From positions 1-64,000 of the forward strand of contig JAFZBK010000036.1 of assembly GCA_017561825.1 (NCBI GenBank): a stretch of 64,000 bases of DNA. Reading direction: 5' to 3'. A program made the translations under genes and the position numbers. This DNA comes from Prevotella sp. Its GTDB lineage: Bacteria; Bacteroidota; Bacteroidia; Bacteroidales; Bacteroidaceae. The notes below the pieces were generated by a model that made no database searches, had not been told where the DNA came from, and saw only the letters and a list, made by a program, of their open reading frames with translations. The number at the start of each line of letters is the position of its first letter. The first letter of the stretch is position 1. This document shows positions 50,644 to 60,496 of the stretch, in pieces.

Positions 50644-53091
50644 TTAAATATTTGCGATGGACATGATGTTGGCAAACACACCTGCTGCGGTAACGGCAGC
50701 ACCTGCACCATAACCCTGAATCAGCATCGGGTACTCCTTATAGCGTTCTGTGGTGAGCAGGACGATATTGTTGGAGCCTTCCAACGGATAGAACGGATGG
50801 TCAGACGGCACTTCCTTCAAAGCGACATTGGTCTTACCATTCTCCATGGTAGCCACGAAACGCCAGCGCTTACCCTCTGCCTCGAGCACCTTACGACGGG
50901 CTTCGAAGTCGGCATCCAGTTCAGGAAGTTTCTTCCAGAAATCATCCAGACTACCCTCAAAGTAACTGTCGGGAACAAACAAGTGCTTCTCCACATCCTC
51001 CTGTTCCACCTGATATCCAGCCTCACGGGTCAGGATCACCAGTTTACGGATTACATCCGTACCGCTGAGGTCGATACGTGGGTCGGGCTCTGAGTAACGC
51101 TGCTCCTTGGCACGCTTCACTGTTTCTGAGAAGGGCACGTCAGCAGCAATCTCATTGAAGATGAAGTTCAGCGTTCCAGAGAGGATGGCCTCGATCTTCA
51201 GGATCTTATCACCCGAGTTACACAGGTCGTTGATGGTACCGATAATCGGCAGACCGGCACCTACGTTGGTTTCGTAACGGAACCACACGCCCTTGTCGCG
51301 GGCAGTCTGCTTCAGTTTCAGGTAACTGTTATAATCGCTGGAAGCCGCAATCTTATTAGCAGCCACCACGGAAATGTTATGCTCTAAGAATGTCTGATAA
51401 AGCGATGCGATCTGTCTGCTGGCGGTACAATCCACAAATACCGAGTTGAAGATGTTCATCTTGATGATCTCGTCACGCATGTGCTCTGTATTGGCAGCAA
51501 ATCCAGCACGCAGGATCTTCTCGTAGTTGTCAAGGTCGATACCATCGCGATCCAACACAAAGTTATCCACATCCGAGATTCCCACCACATTCAGTTTCAG
51601 TCGTCTTGACTGCATCAGGAACTGCTGCTGGGTACGGATTTGTTCGAGCAGCATACCGCCCACGGTACCAATACCGCAGATAAAGAGGTTGAGCACCTTG
51701 TATTCCGACAGGAAGAACGAGTCGTGCAAAACGTTAAGCGACTTCCTCAGGAATCGTCCATCCACCACGAATGAGATGTTTGTCTCTGAAGCACCCTGGG
51801 CACAGGCAATCACGCTGATACCTGAACGACCTAACGTACCAAACAGTTTACCGGCGATACCTGGTGTCTGCTTCATGTTCTCACCCACGATAGCGATGGT
51901 GGCCAGGCCACTCTCCACCTGCATGGGGAACATGGCACCCGTTTCAATCTCCTTGGCAAACTCAGCGTTGAGAACCTCTGCGGCAGCCGCAGCATCCTCG
52001 TCGCGCACACCGATAGAGGTGGAGTTCTCAGAAGAAGCCTGCGATACCATGAATACAGAGATGCCCTTGTTGGCCAGGGTGGTGAAGATACGACGGTTCA
52101 CACCGATCACACCCACCATCGAAAGACCGGTCACGGTAATCAGTGAGGTTCCCTTGATGCTGGAGATACCCTTGATGGGCTTGTTGTCATCATCGATCTT
52201 CTCCTTGATCAGAGTTCCAGGATGATTGGGGTTGAAAGTATTCTTTACCTTGATGGGGATATTCTTGATGCAGACGGGATAGATGGTCGGCGGATAGATC
52301 ACCTTTGCACCGAAGTTACAAAGCTCCATGGCCTCCACGTAAGAGAGTTCGTTGATGGTATAAGCCGACTTAATCACCTTCGGATCAGCAGTCATGAATC
52401 CATCCACGTCTGTCCAAATCTCCAAGATCTCCGCATCCAATGATGCCGCGATGATGGCAGCGGTATAATCGGAACCACCTCGTCCGAGGTTGGTGGTTTC
52501 GTGGGTGTCCCTATCTCTTGCGATGAAGCCAGGTACTACACATACGGTCTTGGGAGTTAATACAGAAGGAGAGAATGCTTCCTTCACTAACTTCACCGTT
52601 AGCTCAGCATCCAGCGTATGCTTACCGTTCTTCTTCTCCGTGCGGATGAAGTCGCGTGCATTCATGCGCACCCCGTTCTTGACGAGCGAGGCCACAATGT
52701 TCGAGCTCAGTCGTTCACCATAGCTCACGATCGCATCCAGTGTCTTTCCGCTCAGGTCGTGAATCAGGAACACACCATAATAGATACTCCTCAACTGCTC
52801 GAAGAGGGCATCCACCTTATTAAATAAATCTACGCGTTTCTTGTTGTCGGTGATGATGGTATCGATCATCTGATGATGGCGTGTGACCATCGCATCAAAT
52901 TCATCTTTCCATCGTTCGTCACCTTTGAGGGCAATCTTTGAGGTCGCTATCAACTCGTCTGTGATGCCGTCTAATGCGCTTACTACTACTACGACAGGTT
53001 GCGTCCGAGCCTCTGCCTCTACAATTCTCTTTAAGCTCAAAATGCTTTTCACGGAACCTACGGACGTTCCGCCAAATTTCAAAACTTTCAT
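50644..53091 (-). CDS. thrA: Bifunctional aspartokinase / homoserine dehydrogenase
   Basis: Catalyses the first and third steps of the threonine/methionine branch. 815 residues. The kinase domain starts MKVLKFGGTSVGSVKSI and has GGSDYTAAIIAASLDAE. Paired ACT domains follow (about 310-455; LITVTGLSMVGVIGVNRRI and TIAIVGENMKQTPGIAGKLF) for allosteric feedback. The homoserine dehydrogenase has LFICGIGTVGGMLLEQI, NVGAGLPIIGT and SEPDPRIDLSGTDVIRKL. First gene of the thr unit. On the minus strand a -7 box TACTTTTG (53164-53157) precedes a leader of about 60 nt with a short CCCTC/GAGGG hairpin; no Thr-rich leader peptide is seen. Confidence 0.97.
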   Translation of the reverse strand: MKVLKFGGTSVGSVKSILSLKRIVEAEARTQPVVVVVSALDGITDELIATSKIALKGDERWKDEFDAMVTRHHQMIDTIITDNKKRVDLFNKVDALFEQLRSIYYGVFLIHDLSGKTLDAIVSYGERLSSNIVASLVKNGVRMNARDFIRTEKKNGKHTLDAELTVKLVKEAFSPSVLTPKTVCVVPGFIARDRDTHETTNLGRGGSDYTAAIIAASLDAEILEIWTDVDGFMTADPKVIKSAYTINELSYVEAMELCNFGAKVIYPPTIYPVCIKNIPIKVKNTFNPNHPGTLIKEKIDDDNKPIKGISSIKGTSLITVTGLSMVGVIGVNRRIFTTLANKGISVFMVSQASSENSTSIGVRDEDAAAAAEVLNAEFAKEIETGAMFPMQVESGLATIAIVGENMKQTPGIAGKLFGTLGRSGISVIACAQGASETNISFVVDGRFLRKSLNVLHDSFFLSEYKVLNLFICGIGTVGGMLLEQIRTQQQFLMQSRRLKLNVVGISDVDNFVLDRDGIDLDNYEKILRAGFAANTEHMRDEIIKMNIFNSVFVDCTASRQIASLYQTFLEHNISVVAANKIAASSDYNSYLKLKQTARDKGVWFRYETNVGAGLPIIGTINDLCNSGDKILKIEAILSGTLNFIFNEIAADVPFSETVKRAKEQRYSEPDPRIDLSGTDVIRKLVILTREAGYQVEQEDVEKHLFVPDSYFEGSLDDFWKKLPELDADFEARRKVLEAEGKRWRFVATMENGKTNVALKEVPSDHPFYPLEGSNNIVLLTTERYKEYPMLIQGYGAGAAVTAAGVFANIMSIANI

Positions 53092-53311
53092 TTCTGATTT
53101 AATAAGTTTGAGCGCCCTCTAACGGATGAGGGTTGTTGCTCGGTTTAATTCGGATGCAAAAGTAGTAAGAATAATTCGAATAGACAACAAATTTGGTAAA
53201 AAAATAACGAGTTGTCATCTAAAACCACTTTCCAATACATTTTTATATAGAAAGTGTAAATCTTTGAAGATTATTTTGTACCTTTGTACTCGAATTCAGA
53301 CAATACTATAC

Positions 53312-55117
53312 ATGCAACATATAAGGAATTTCTGTATCATCGCACATATCGACCATGGGAAGTCAACCCTTGCCGACCGTCTGCTGGAGTTTACGAAAAC
53401 CATCCAGATCACAGAAGGACAGATGCTCGATGATATGGATTTGGAGAAGGAACGCGGAATCACCATCAAGAGTCATGCCATTCAGATGGAGTATGATTAC
53501 CCGGGGAGCCCCGACCACGATGTGGAGAAGGGGAAATATATCTTGAACCTGATTGACACCCCGGGACATGTTGATTTCTCGTACGAGGTTTCCCGAAGCA
53601 TTGCTGCCTGTGAAGGGGCGCTGCTTGTGGTGGATGCGACGCAAGGTGTGCAGGCACAGACGATCTCGAATCTGTATATGGCCATCGACCACGATCTGGA
53701 GATCATCCCCGTCATCAATAAGATTGACATGCCCAGTGCCATGCCTGACGAGGTAGAGGATGAGATCGTGGAATTGATCGGTTGTGACCGTAAGGATATC
53801 ATCCGTGCCAGTGGTAAGACCGGTGAGGGCGTGGAGGAGGTGCTGAATGCAGTCGTGGAGCGCATCCCTTGTCCTAAGGGCGATCCCGAGGCACCGCTGC
53901 AAGCACTGATCTTCGACTCTGTGTTCAACTCCTTCCGAGGTATCATTGCCTATTTCAAGATCGAGAACGGTAGCATCCGCAAGGGTGATAAGGTGAAGTT
54001 CTTCAATACGGGTATGGAGTATGATGCCGATGAGGTAGGTGTACTAAAAATGGACATGATTCCTCGTCAGCAGCTCGGGACAGGTGATGTGGGCTATATC
54101 ATCAGTGGTATCAAGGATTCCAAGGAAGTAAAGGTGGGTGATACGATTACTCATATCGCTCGACCTTGTCAGCAGGCCATCGAGGGATTCCAGGAGGTGA
54201 AGCCCATGGTGTTCGCTGGTGTCTATCCCATTGATCCTACCGACTACGAGAATCTGCGTGCGTCGTTGGAGAAACTGCAATTGAATGATGCCTCCCTGAC
54301 CTTCACACCGGAGTCGTCAGTGGCGCTTGGTTTCGGTTTCCGTTGTGGCTTCCTCGGACTGCTCCACATGGAGATTATCCAGGAGCGTCTCGACCGTGAG
54401 TTCGACATGGATGTGATCACTACGGTACCTAACGTGTCATATATGGTGTATGACAAGCAGGGTGGGAGCAAGGAAGTGCATAATCCCTCAGGACTGCCTG
54501 ATCAGACGATGATCGATCATATCGAGGAACCGTATATCCGAGCCAGCATCATCACGGCTAGTACATATATCGGTCCGATCATGAAGCTCTGTCTGGATAA
54601 GCGTGGTGAACTGATCAACCAGGAATATGTTAGTGGTAACCGTATCGAACTGCACTTCATGCTACCGCTGGGTGAGATTGTGATTGATTTCTACGACAAA
54701 CTGAAGAGCATCTCCAAGGGTTATGCGTCGTTTGATTATCATATCGATAGCTATCGTCCTTCGCGACTGATCAAACTGGATATCCTACTCAATGGTGAGC
54801 CCGTCGATGCTTTGTCAACCCTGACACATGCTGATAATGCTGTTGCCTTCGGTAGAAGGATGTGTGAGAAACTGAAGGAGCTGATTCCCAGACAGCAGTT
54901 CGATATCGCCATCCAGGCTGCTATCGGTGCGAAAATCATTGCACGCGAGACCGTGAAGCAGGTACGTAAGGATGTGACTGCCAAGTGTTATGGTGGTGAC
55001 GTAAGTAGAAAGCGTAAACTGCTGGAGAAGCAAAAGAAAGGTAAGAAACGTATGAAGCAGATCGGTAATGTGGAGGTGCCCCAGAAAGCCTTCCTAGCCG
55101 TTCTGAAACTTGACTAA
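53312..55117 (+). CDS. lepA: Elongation factor 4
   Basis: Ribosome-bound GTPase that back-translocates stalled ribosomes. 601 residues from the ATG at 53312 (the frame is open 62 codons further upstream). G1 AHIDHGKST (11-19), G3 [16 protein letters not shown] for G4; EF4-specific C-terminus [22 protein letters not shown] and [22 protein letters not shown] -7 box TACCTTTG (53279-53286) gives a leader of about 22 nt. The Crp-like gene follows 30 bp later. Confidence 0.97.
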   Translation: MQHIRNFCIIAHIDHGKSTLADRLLEFTKTIQITEGQMLDDMDLEKERGITIKSHAIQMEYDYPGSPDHDVEKGKYILNLIDTPGHVDFSYEVSRSIAACEGALLVVDATQGVQAQTISNLYMAIDHDLEIIPVINKIDMPSAMPDEVEDEIVELIGCDRKDIIRASGKTGEGVEEVLNAVVERIPCPKGDPEAPLQALIFDSVFNSFRGIIAYFKIENGSIRKGDKVKFFNTGMEYDADEVGVLKMDMIPRQQLGTGDVGYIISGIKDSKEVKVGDTITHIARPCQQAIEGFQEVKPMVFAGVYPIDPTDYENLRASLEKLQLNDASLTFTPESSVALGFGFRCGFLGLLHMEIIQERLDREFDMDVITTVPNVSYMVYDKQGGSKEVHNPSGLPDQTMIDHIEEPYIRASIITASTYIGPIMKLCLDKRGELINQEYVSGNRIELHFMLPLGEIVIDFYDKLKSISKGYASFDYHIDSYRPSRLIKLDILLNGEPVDALSTLTHADNAVAFGRRMCEKLKELIPRQQFDIAIQAAIGAKIIARETVKQVRKDVTAKCYGGDVSRKRKLLEKQKKGKKRMKQIGNVEVPQKAFLAVLKLD

Positions 55118-55147
55118 TGGTTAAACTAAAATCCTAACGGAGGAAAA

Positions 55148-55744
55148 ATGAGAGAAATGGCAAACACAACACGTGATGTAGCGCGTGAGTTGGCGCGTAA
55201 ATACAGTACGATGACGCACGATGAACTTGACATTCTTGAGAGCGTCCTTATCCCTCGGAAATATGCCAAGGGCGACATGGTGCTGTCAGAAGGGGAGATA
55301 TGTACCAGTATTATCTATATTGATAAAGGACTGCTGCGACAGTTCTACCTGAAAAACGGTAAGGAGGTAACGGAATACCTTGCCGTGGAGGGTTGCATTA
55401 TGATGTCCATCGAGAGTCTGTTCAAGGAGGTTCCTTCCTTGCAGCAGATAGAGGCCATCGAGCCGACTATTGTCTATGAGCTGCCCAAGAAGAAACTGGA
55501 GGAGGTGGCATTACATAATGTCAACATCCAGATCCTGTATAGAAAGATTTTGGAGGAGTCATTGATTCTCTCACAGGTGCATGCCGACCTGGTTAGATTT
55601 GAGAGTGCGGAGAACCGTTATCGTCGTATGTGCAAGATATCACCGCAGATTGCACTCCGTGCACCATTGCTATTCATTGCCAGCTATCTGCAGATGACAC
55701 CCGAAACACTCAGTCGTGTAAGAAGCACCGTCTTACTCGACTAA
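55148..55744 (+). CDS. Crp/Fnr-family transcriptional regulator
   Basis: 198 residues. The N-terminal cyclic-nucleotide-binding-like barrel (about 25-120) has RKYAKGDMVLSEGEICTSII and YIDKGLLRQFYLKNGKEVTE. A dimer helix is followed by a short winged helix ending YLQMTPETLSRVRSTVL. No Cys cluster of the FNR type is present, so oxygen sensing through iron-sulfur is unlikely. The effector is unknown. Unusually for this window, a canonical Shine-Dalgarno GGAGG (55139-55143) stands 4 nt before the ATG and decides the start over the in-frame ATG at 55157. Confidence 0.88.
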   Translation: MREMANTTRDVARELARKYSTMTHDELDILESVLIPRKYAKGDMVLSEGEICTSIIYIDKGLLRQFYLKNGKEVTEYLAVEGCIMMSIESLFKEVPSLQQIEAIEPTIVYELPKKKLEEVALHNVNIQILYRKILEESLILSQVHADLVRFESAENRYRRMCKISPQIALRAPLLFIASYLQMTPETLSRVRSTVLLD

Positions 55745-55776
55745 TTATTAATTCTTAATTATTAATTCTTAATTAT

Positions 55777-57441
55777 TTACGCTTCCTGATACAGGTAGCG
55801 CTTGATACTCTTCTTCGGGGTCTTGGCAAACTCTTCCTCATGAATACGGATGGCTGACAGCTTGCTGTAGGCAGGTAGAGCGGCATTGAGTTCTTGTCGG
55901 TTCTCCTCCATGATCTTCACTAGATCGTCATTACTCAGTCCGAGGTTCTTGGCTTCATCGAAGTCGGGGAACACCAAGCCGATCAGCTTATCTTCTTTCT
56001 GGATAACGATGCTCTCCACCACCAAGGCCATGGAATTCAGTTTATCCTCCACCTCCTCAGGATAGATGTTCTGTCCGTTAGCGCTGAGCAGCATATTCTT
56101 CGAACGTCCTTTGATAAACACATTTCCTTCACTGTCCATCGTACCGAGGTCACCTGTATGATACCAGCCCTCGCTATCGAGTGTCTGGGCAGTGGCTTCC
56201 TCATTCTTATAATAACCCAGCATCACATTCAGTCCGCGGGCAAGAATCTCTCCGGGAACATTCTCCGGATCATGACTATCAATTTTCACTTCCATGTGGA
56301 CAACAGCTTTTCCGCAAGAGCCTGGAACGAAGTTACGCCAGTCCTCATAACAGATAATCGGTGCACACTCCGTGGCTCCATATCCTACTGTGTATGGGAA
56401 TTCAATTCGGTGCAGGAACTGTTCCACCTCCTGATTGAAAGCAGCGCCACCGATGATCACTTCTTCGAAGTTTCCTCCAAACGCATTCACTACCTGGTCG
56501 CAGATCTTCTCACGAACCTTCTTACTGATCACGGGCATGTTCAGCAACAGACGCATTCTGTTGTTCTGGATCTTCGGGAACACCCTCTTTCTGATGATCT
56601 TCTCGATGATCAGAGGAACGGCAATGATGATAGATGGTTTGATGTCGGCGAATGCCTGTGCGATGATGGCAGGAGAGGGCACACGGGTCAGGTAGAAGAT
56701 ATGACAGCCGTGGAGGAATTCGAAGATGAACTCGAAGGCCATGCCATACATGTGTGCCATCGGCAGAATACTAATGGTGTTGTCACCTTTCTTGATAGCC
56801 TTTCCCAATACATGCTCTGCGAAGTCGTAGTTACTCCACATGGCGCGGTATGGGATCATCACACCTTTTGAGAAACCTGTCGTACCACTGGTATAGTTGA
56901 TGAGAGCCAACTGGTTAGGCTCATCATCCAGACAGTAGTTCACATGCTCCTTGCGGAAATACTTGGGGTATTTCTTGCCGAACATCTCATTCAGGTGCTC
57001 ACGGGCGTAGGTCAGCTTGTCGGTACGCGAAACAACAATACTATAATCGGGTACGTAGATGATTCCTTCCAGATGCGGCATCTTGGTAGCATCAATGGTT
57101 GTGGCCACCACATCACCCACAAAGAGAAGCTTCGCTTCACTGTGGTTAACGATATTATGTATCTGGTCGGCAGTAAACTCATGAAGAATCGGTACTGCTA
57201 CGGCACCGTATGTTACCGTGGCAAGGAAGGCAACGGCCCAGTTAGCACAGTTCCTTCCACATAGGGCAATCTTGTCGCCCTTGACAACACCGCTATTCTC
57301 GAACATGATGTGCAGCTTCTCAATCTTCCGCGCCACATCATGATATTGTAGGGTAGCACCTTTGTAGTCTGTGAGTGCATCACGATCCCAGTTATCGATG
57401 ATGCTTTTCTGGATAATAGCTTTAAAACTTGGTATTTGCAT
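55777..57441 (-). CDS. AMP-dependent acyl-CoA synthetase (paralogue 2)
   Basis: 554 residues, ANL superfamily, probably activating fatty acids as acyl-AMP then acyl-CoA. P-loop NYTSGTTGFSKGVMIPYR, VGYGATECAP, YHTGDLGTMDSEGNVFIKGR, and the C-terminal Lys in TPKKSIKRYLYQ. No signal peptide or membrane segment. It follows a close paralogue by 27 bp. The short AT-rich direct repeat (TTATTAATTCTTAA twice, about 55745-55775) lies just after its stop. Substrate chain length cannot be told. Confidence 0.9.
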   Translation of the reverse strand: MQIPSFKAIIQKSIIDNWDRDALTDYKGATLQYHDVARKIEKLHIMFENSGVVKGDKIALCGRNCANWAVAFLATVTYGAVAVPILHEFTADQIHNIVNHSEAKLLFVGDVVATTIDATKMPHLEGIIYVPDYSIVVSRTDKLTYAREHLNEMFGKKYPKYFRKEHVNYCLDDEPNQLALINYTSGTTGFSKGVMIPYRAMWSNYDFAEHVLGKAIKKGDNTISILPMAHMYGMAFEFIFEFLHGCHIFYLTRVPSPAIIAQAFADIKPSIIIAVPLIIEKIIRKRVFPKIQNNRMRLLLNMPVISKKVREKICDQVVNAFGGNFEEVIIGGAAFNQEVEQFLHRIEFPYTVGYGATECAPIICYEDWRNFVPGSCGKAVVHMEVKIDSHDPENVPGEILARGLNVMLGYYKNEEATAQTLDSEGWYHTGDLGTMDSEGNVFIKGRSKNMLLSANGQNIYPEEVEDKLNSMALVVESIVIQKEDKLIGLVFPDFDEAKNLGLSNDDLVKIMEENRQELNAALPAYSKLSAIRIHEEEFAKTPKKSIKRYLYQEA

Positions 57442-57468
57442 ACGATCCGTTGTTTTTTTGTTCTGGTT

Positions 57469-59127
57469 TTAGCTGTATAGATAGCGCTTGATGCTCTTCT
57501 TCGGAGTCTTCGCGAACTCCTCTTCATGGATCTCGATGGCTGAGATCTTGCAATAGGCAGGCAGGATATTATTCAATTCCTGTCGGTTCTGCTCCATGAT
57601 GGCCTTGACATCATCGTCAGAGAAATCCATGCTCTCCGCCTCGTCATGATCAGGATAGACCAGTGCCACAAGTTTCTCGCCACGTTGAACAATGATACAT
57701 TCAGCGACAAGTGCCATGGAGTTGAGTTTGTCTTCTATCTCCTCCGGATAGACATTCTGACCGTTGGCACCCAACAGCATGTTCTTGATGCGACCCTTGA
57801 TGAACAGATGACCGTCGCTACTCATGATACCCTGGTCGCCTGTATGGTACCAGCCGTCTTCATCAAGCACCTGTCGTGTAGCCTCTTCATTCTTATAATA
57901 GCCCAGCATTACGTTTGTACCGCGGGTGAGGATCTCACCCAGTTCGTTCTGCTGGTCACGACTGTTGATCTTGATCTCCATGTGCTCAACGGCAGTACCG
58001 CAAGAACCCGGGACAAAGTCGTGATAGTCGCTGTATGAGATCAGCGGAGCACATTCCGTAGCACCATATCCCACCGTCAATGGGAAGTCGATATCATACA
58101 AGAATTTCTCCACCTCCTGGTTCAGGGCTGCACCACCCACGATCACCTCGTAAGCATTTCCGCCGAAGGCCTGATACACCTGCTCGCAGATGCGCTGCTT
58201 CACCTTCTTGTTCACCACAGGCATGTTCAGAAGCAGTCGTACGGCATTGCTCTGGATCTTGGGGAATACCCGCTTGCGCATAATTTTCTCAATGACCAAC
58301 GGTACCGAGATCACCACTGCCGGCTTGATGTCGGCAAAGGCCTGCGCGATGATGGCAGGACTCGGCAGACGGGTCAGGTAGAAGAGATGACAGCCATGGA
58401 CGAAGCCGAAGATGAATTCAATGGCCAGTCCGTACATGTGTGCCATTGGCAGGATGCTGAGCAGGTTACTGTTCGGCTTGATGTAGATTCCCAACCGGTT
58501 CAGACAGAAGTCGAGGTTTCCCCAAAGGGCACGATAGGGGAGCATCACTCCCTTCGAATAACCTGTCGTTCCGCTGGTGTAGTTGATGAGCGCCAGTTCC
58601 TCTGCCTCGTCCTTGTGGTAGTGTACATGCTCCTTACGGAAGAACTTCGGATATTTCTGTCCGAACATTGCATTCAGGTGTTCACGGGCATAGGTCAGAC
58701 TCTCCGTCCTAGAAACCACCAATGAGAAGTCGGGTATGTACACGATACCTTCCAGGTTAGGCATCTCTTTCTCATCAATCATGGTGGCCACCACATCGCC
58801 CACGAACAGGAGTTTCGACTCACTATGGTTTACGATGTTATGGATCTGTTCGGCGTTGAACTCATGAAGGATTGGAACAGCTACGGCACCGTATGACAAT
58901 ACAGCGAGGAAAGATACGGCCCAATGCGCGCAGTTACGACCGCAGAGGGCTATCTTATCACCTGGTTTGACACCACAATTCTCGAAAAGAATATGTATCT
59001 TCTCGATCTTTCTGGCCACATCTTTATATTGTAAGGTCGCCCCTTTATAGTCGGTCAGGGCATCCTGATCCCAATTCTTGATTATCGATTGCTCAATGTA
59101 AGAATTAAAGCTGGGTATTGATTCCAT
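57469..59127 (-). CDS. AMP-dependent acyl-CoA synthetase (paralogue 1)
   Basis: 552 residues, very similar to the next gene throughout, including PSFNSYIEQSIIKNWDQDA, the phosphate loop NYTSGTTGYSKGVMLPYR, YHTGDQGIMSSDGHLFIKGR and KTPKKSIKRYLYS. The pair is a tandem duplication that has diverged mainly in the middle (acyl-binding) part, suggesting different substrate ranges. First gene of the unit, with an exact promoter at 59151-59182. Confidence 0.9.
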   Translation of the reverse strand: MESIPSFNSYIEQSIIKNWDQDALTDYKGATLQYKDVARKIEKIHILFENCGVKPGDKIALCGRNCAHWAVSFLAVLSYGAVAVPILHEFNAEQIHNIVNHSESKLLFVGDVVATMIDEKEMPNLEGIVYIPDFSLVVSRTESLTYAREHLNAMFGQKYPKFFRKEHVHYHKDEAEELALINYTSGTTGYSKGVMLPYRALWGNLDFCLNRLGIYIKPNSNLLSILPMAHMYGLAIEFIFGFVHGCHLFYLTRLPSPAIIAQAFADIKPAVVISVPLVIEKIMRKRVFPKIQSNAVRLLLNMPVVNKKVKQRICEQVYQAFGGNAYEVIVGGAALNQEVEKFLYDIDFPLTVGYGATECAPLISYSDYHDFVPGSCGTAVEHMEIKINSRDQQNELGEILTRGTNVMLGYYKNEEATRQVLDEDGWYHTGDQGIMSSDGHLFIKGRIKNMLLGANGQNVYPEEIEDKLNSMALVAECIIVQRGEKLVALVYPDHDEAESMDFSDDDVKAIMEQNRQELNNILPAYCKISAIEIHEEEFAKTPKKSIKRYLYS

Positions 59128-59150
59128 TGCACAATTTTCAAATTATTGTG

Positions 59151-59182
59151 CAAAGGTAATGCTTTATCTGCACATTTCCAAA
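59151..59182 (-). promoter_or_regulatory. Promoter of the acyl-CoA synthetase pair
   Basis: Minus strand TTTG (59182-59179), 20-bp spacer, TACCTTTG (59158-59151). Confidence 0.78.
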
Positions 59183-59246
59183 ATTTTTGTGCAAGAATTT
59201 TAGGATAAATGATGTTTTTTCGAAAAAGAGGGGATTTGTCACCGAA

Positions 59247-60494
59247 TTACTCGTATCTCATCGATTTGGCCGGATGGATATGAGAGATCAGATAACTGGG
59301 TGCGATGAGTACAAAGACACTCACCAGCAAAGTAGCAATATTAATAAGTAGAATAATGGGAATGTTCAGTTCCACGGGAACAGTACTCACATAATAGGTG
59401 GCTGGGTCAAGGTGTATAAGACCCGTGTATTTCTGCAGAAGGATCAGTCCTATACCTATTATATTACCTATCAGCAATCCTTTACCGATAATAAACACGG
59501 CGAACCAAAGGAAGGTATGACGCACCGTCTTGTTCCTCGCACCCAAGGCCTTGAGCACACCGATCATGTTGGTACGTTCAAGGATGATGATCAGCAGACC
59601 GCTGATCATGGTGAAGCCAGCCACGCAGACCATCAGTGTCAGGATGATCCATACGTTCAAGTCGAGCAGGTCCAGCCACGAGAATATCTGCGGATAGTTC
59701 TGTTGGATGGTGGCTGATGAATAAGTCTCTCCGTATTTGTCAGTAGAACGGTTCACACGATGAGCGAGGATATCCTCTACCTCATCTACCTTATTGAAGT
59801 CCTTCACGGTAAGCTCCGCCCCGCTGGCCTGATCACTTTCCCAGCCGTTCAGCTTCACGGCAGAATACAAGTCGGTGAAGCAGATCATCTTGTCGAACAT
59901 CGTAAGGTTGGTCTGATAGATACCTGCGATGGTATATTTGCGCGGACGCACACCGTTGTTACTGAAGAAATAGGCAAAAAGACGGTCGCCTGCATGCAGA
60001 TGGAGCTGGTCGGCAATCATCTTCGAGATCACAATCTGTTGCTTACTGGCCTCGCTACTGAAGGCCGGAATCGTTCCTTCTACCATATTATGATGTAGGA
60101 AGGTGGTGTCGTACTCCTCGGCAATACCCTTGAACATCACTCCTAAGAAATCGGAATCCGTCTTCAGGATACCCTGTTTCATCGCGTAGCGCTGCACCTT
60201 GTCAACCCCCTTGATGCTCTTCAGTACGTTCATCATACTGTCGCCCATCTCGATAGGGTACTGGTCTGTGCCTTGGATAGTGAGGAAGTCGCCTACGGTG
60301 ATATGACTGCCGAAGCCGATGACCTTATCACGAATGGTATGCTTGAACCCCAGCACTACACTGACTGATATCAGCATCACAGCCAATCCGATGGCCACAC
60401 CAAGTGTAGCAATACGGATTACTGGACGACTCACTTTGCGTTTGTCGCCCTGGTCGTTGTAGATCTTACGGGCAATGTATAGGGGGAAATTCAT
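59247..60494 (-). CDS. LolC/LolE-type ABC transporter permease (FtsX family)
   Basis: 415 residues with four membrane helices: one near residues 25-50, and three near the C-terminus with a MacB-like periplasmic domain between (about 50-270). The opening ARKIYNDQGDKRKVSRPVIRIATLGVAIGLAVM and the FtsX segment ILERTNMIGVLKALGARNKT (positions about 305-325) match LolC/LolE. A role in lipoprotein release from the inner membrane is likely, feeding LolA. The cognate ATPase LolD is not adjacent. It is 2 bp downstream of the aminotransferase gene and co-transcribed with it. Confidence 0.85.
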   Translation of the reverse strand: MNFPLYIARKIYNDQGDKRKVSRPVIRIATLGVAIGLAVMLISVSVVLGFKHTIRDKVIGFGSHITVGDFLTIQGTDQYPIEMGDSMMNVLKSIKGVDKVQRYAMKQGILKTDSDFLGVMFKGIAEEYDTTFLHHNMVEGTIPAFSSEASKQQIVISKMIADQLHLHAGDRLFAYFFSNNGVRPRKYTIAGIYQTNLTMFDKMICFTDLYSAVKLNGWESDQASGAELTVKDFNKVDEVEDILAHRVNRSTDKYGETYSSATIQQNYPQIFSWLDLLDLNVWIILTLMVCVAGFTMISGLLIIILERTNMIGVLKALGARNKTVRHTFLWFAVFIIGKGLLIGNIIGIGLILLQKYTGLIHLDPATYYVSTVPVELNIPIILLINIATLLVSVFVLIAPSYLISHIHPAKSMRYE

Positions 60495-60496
60495 GA

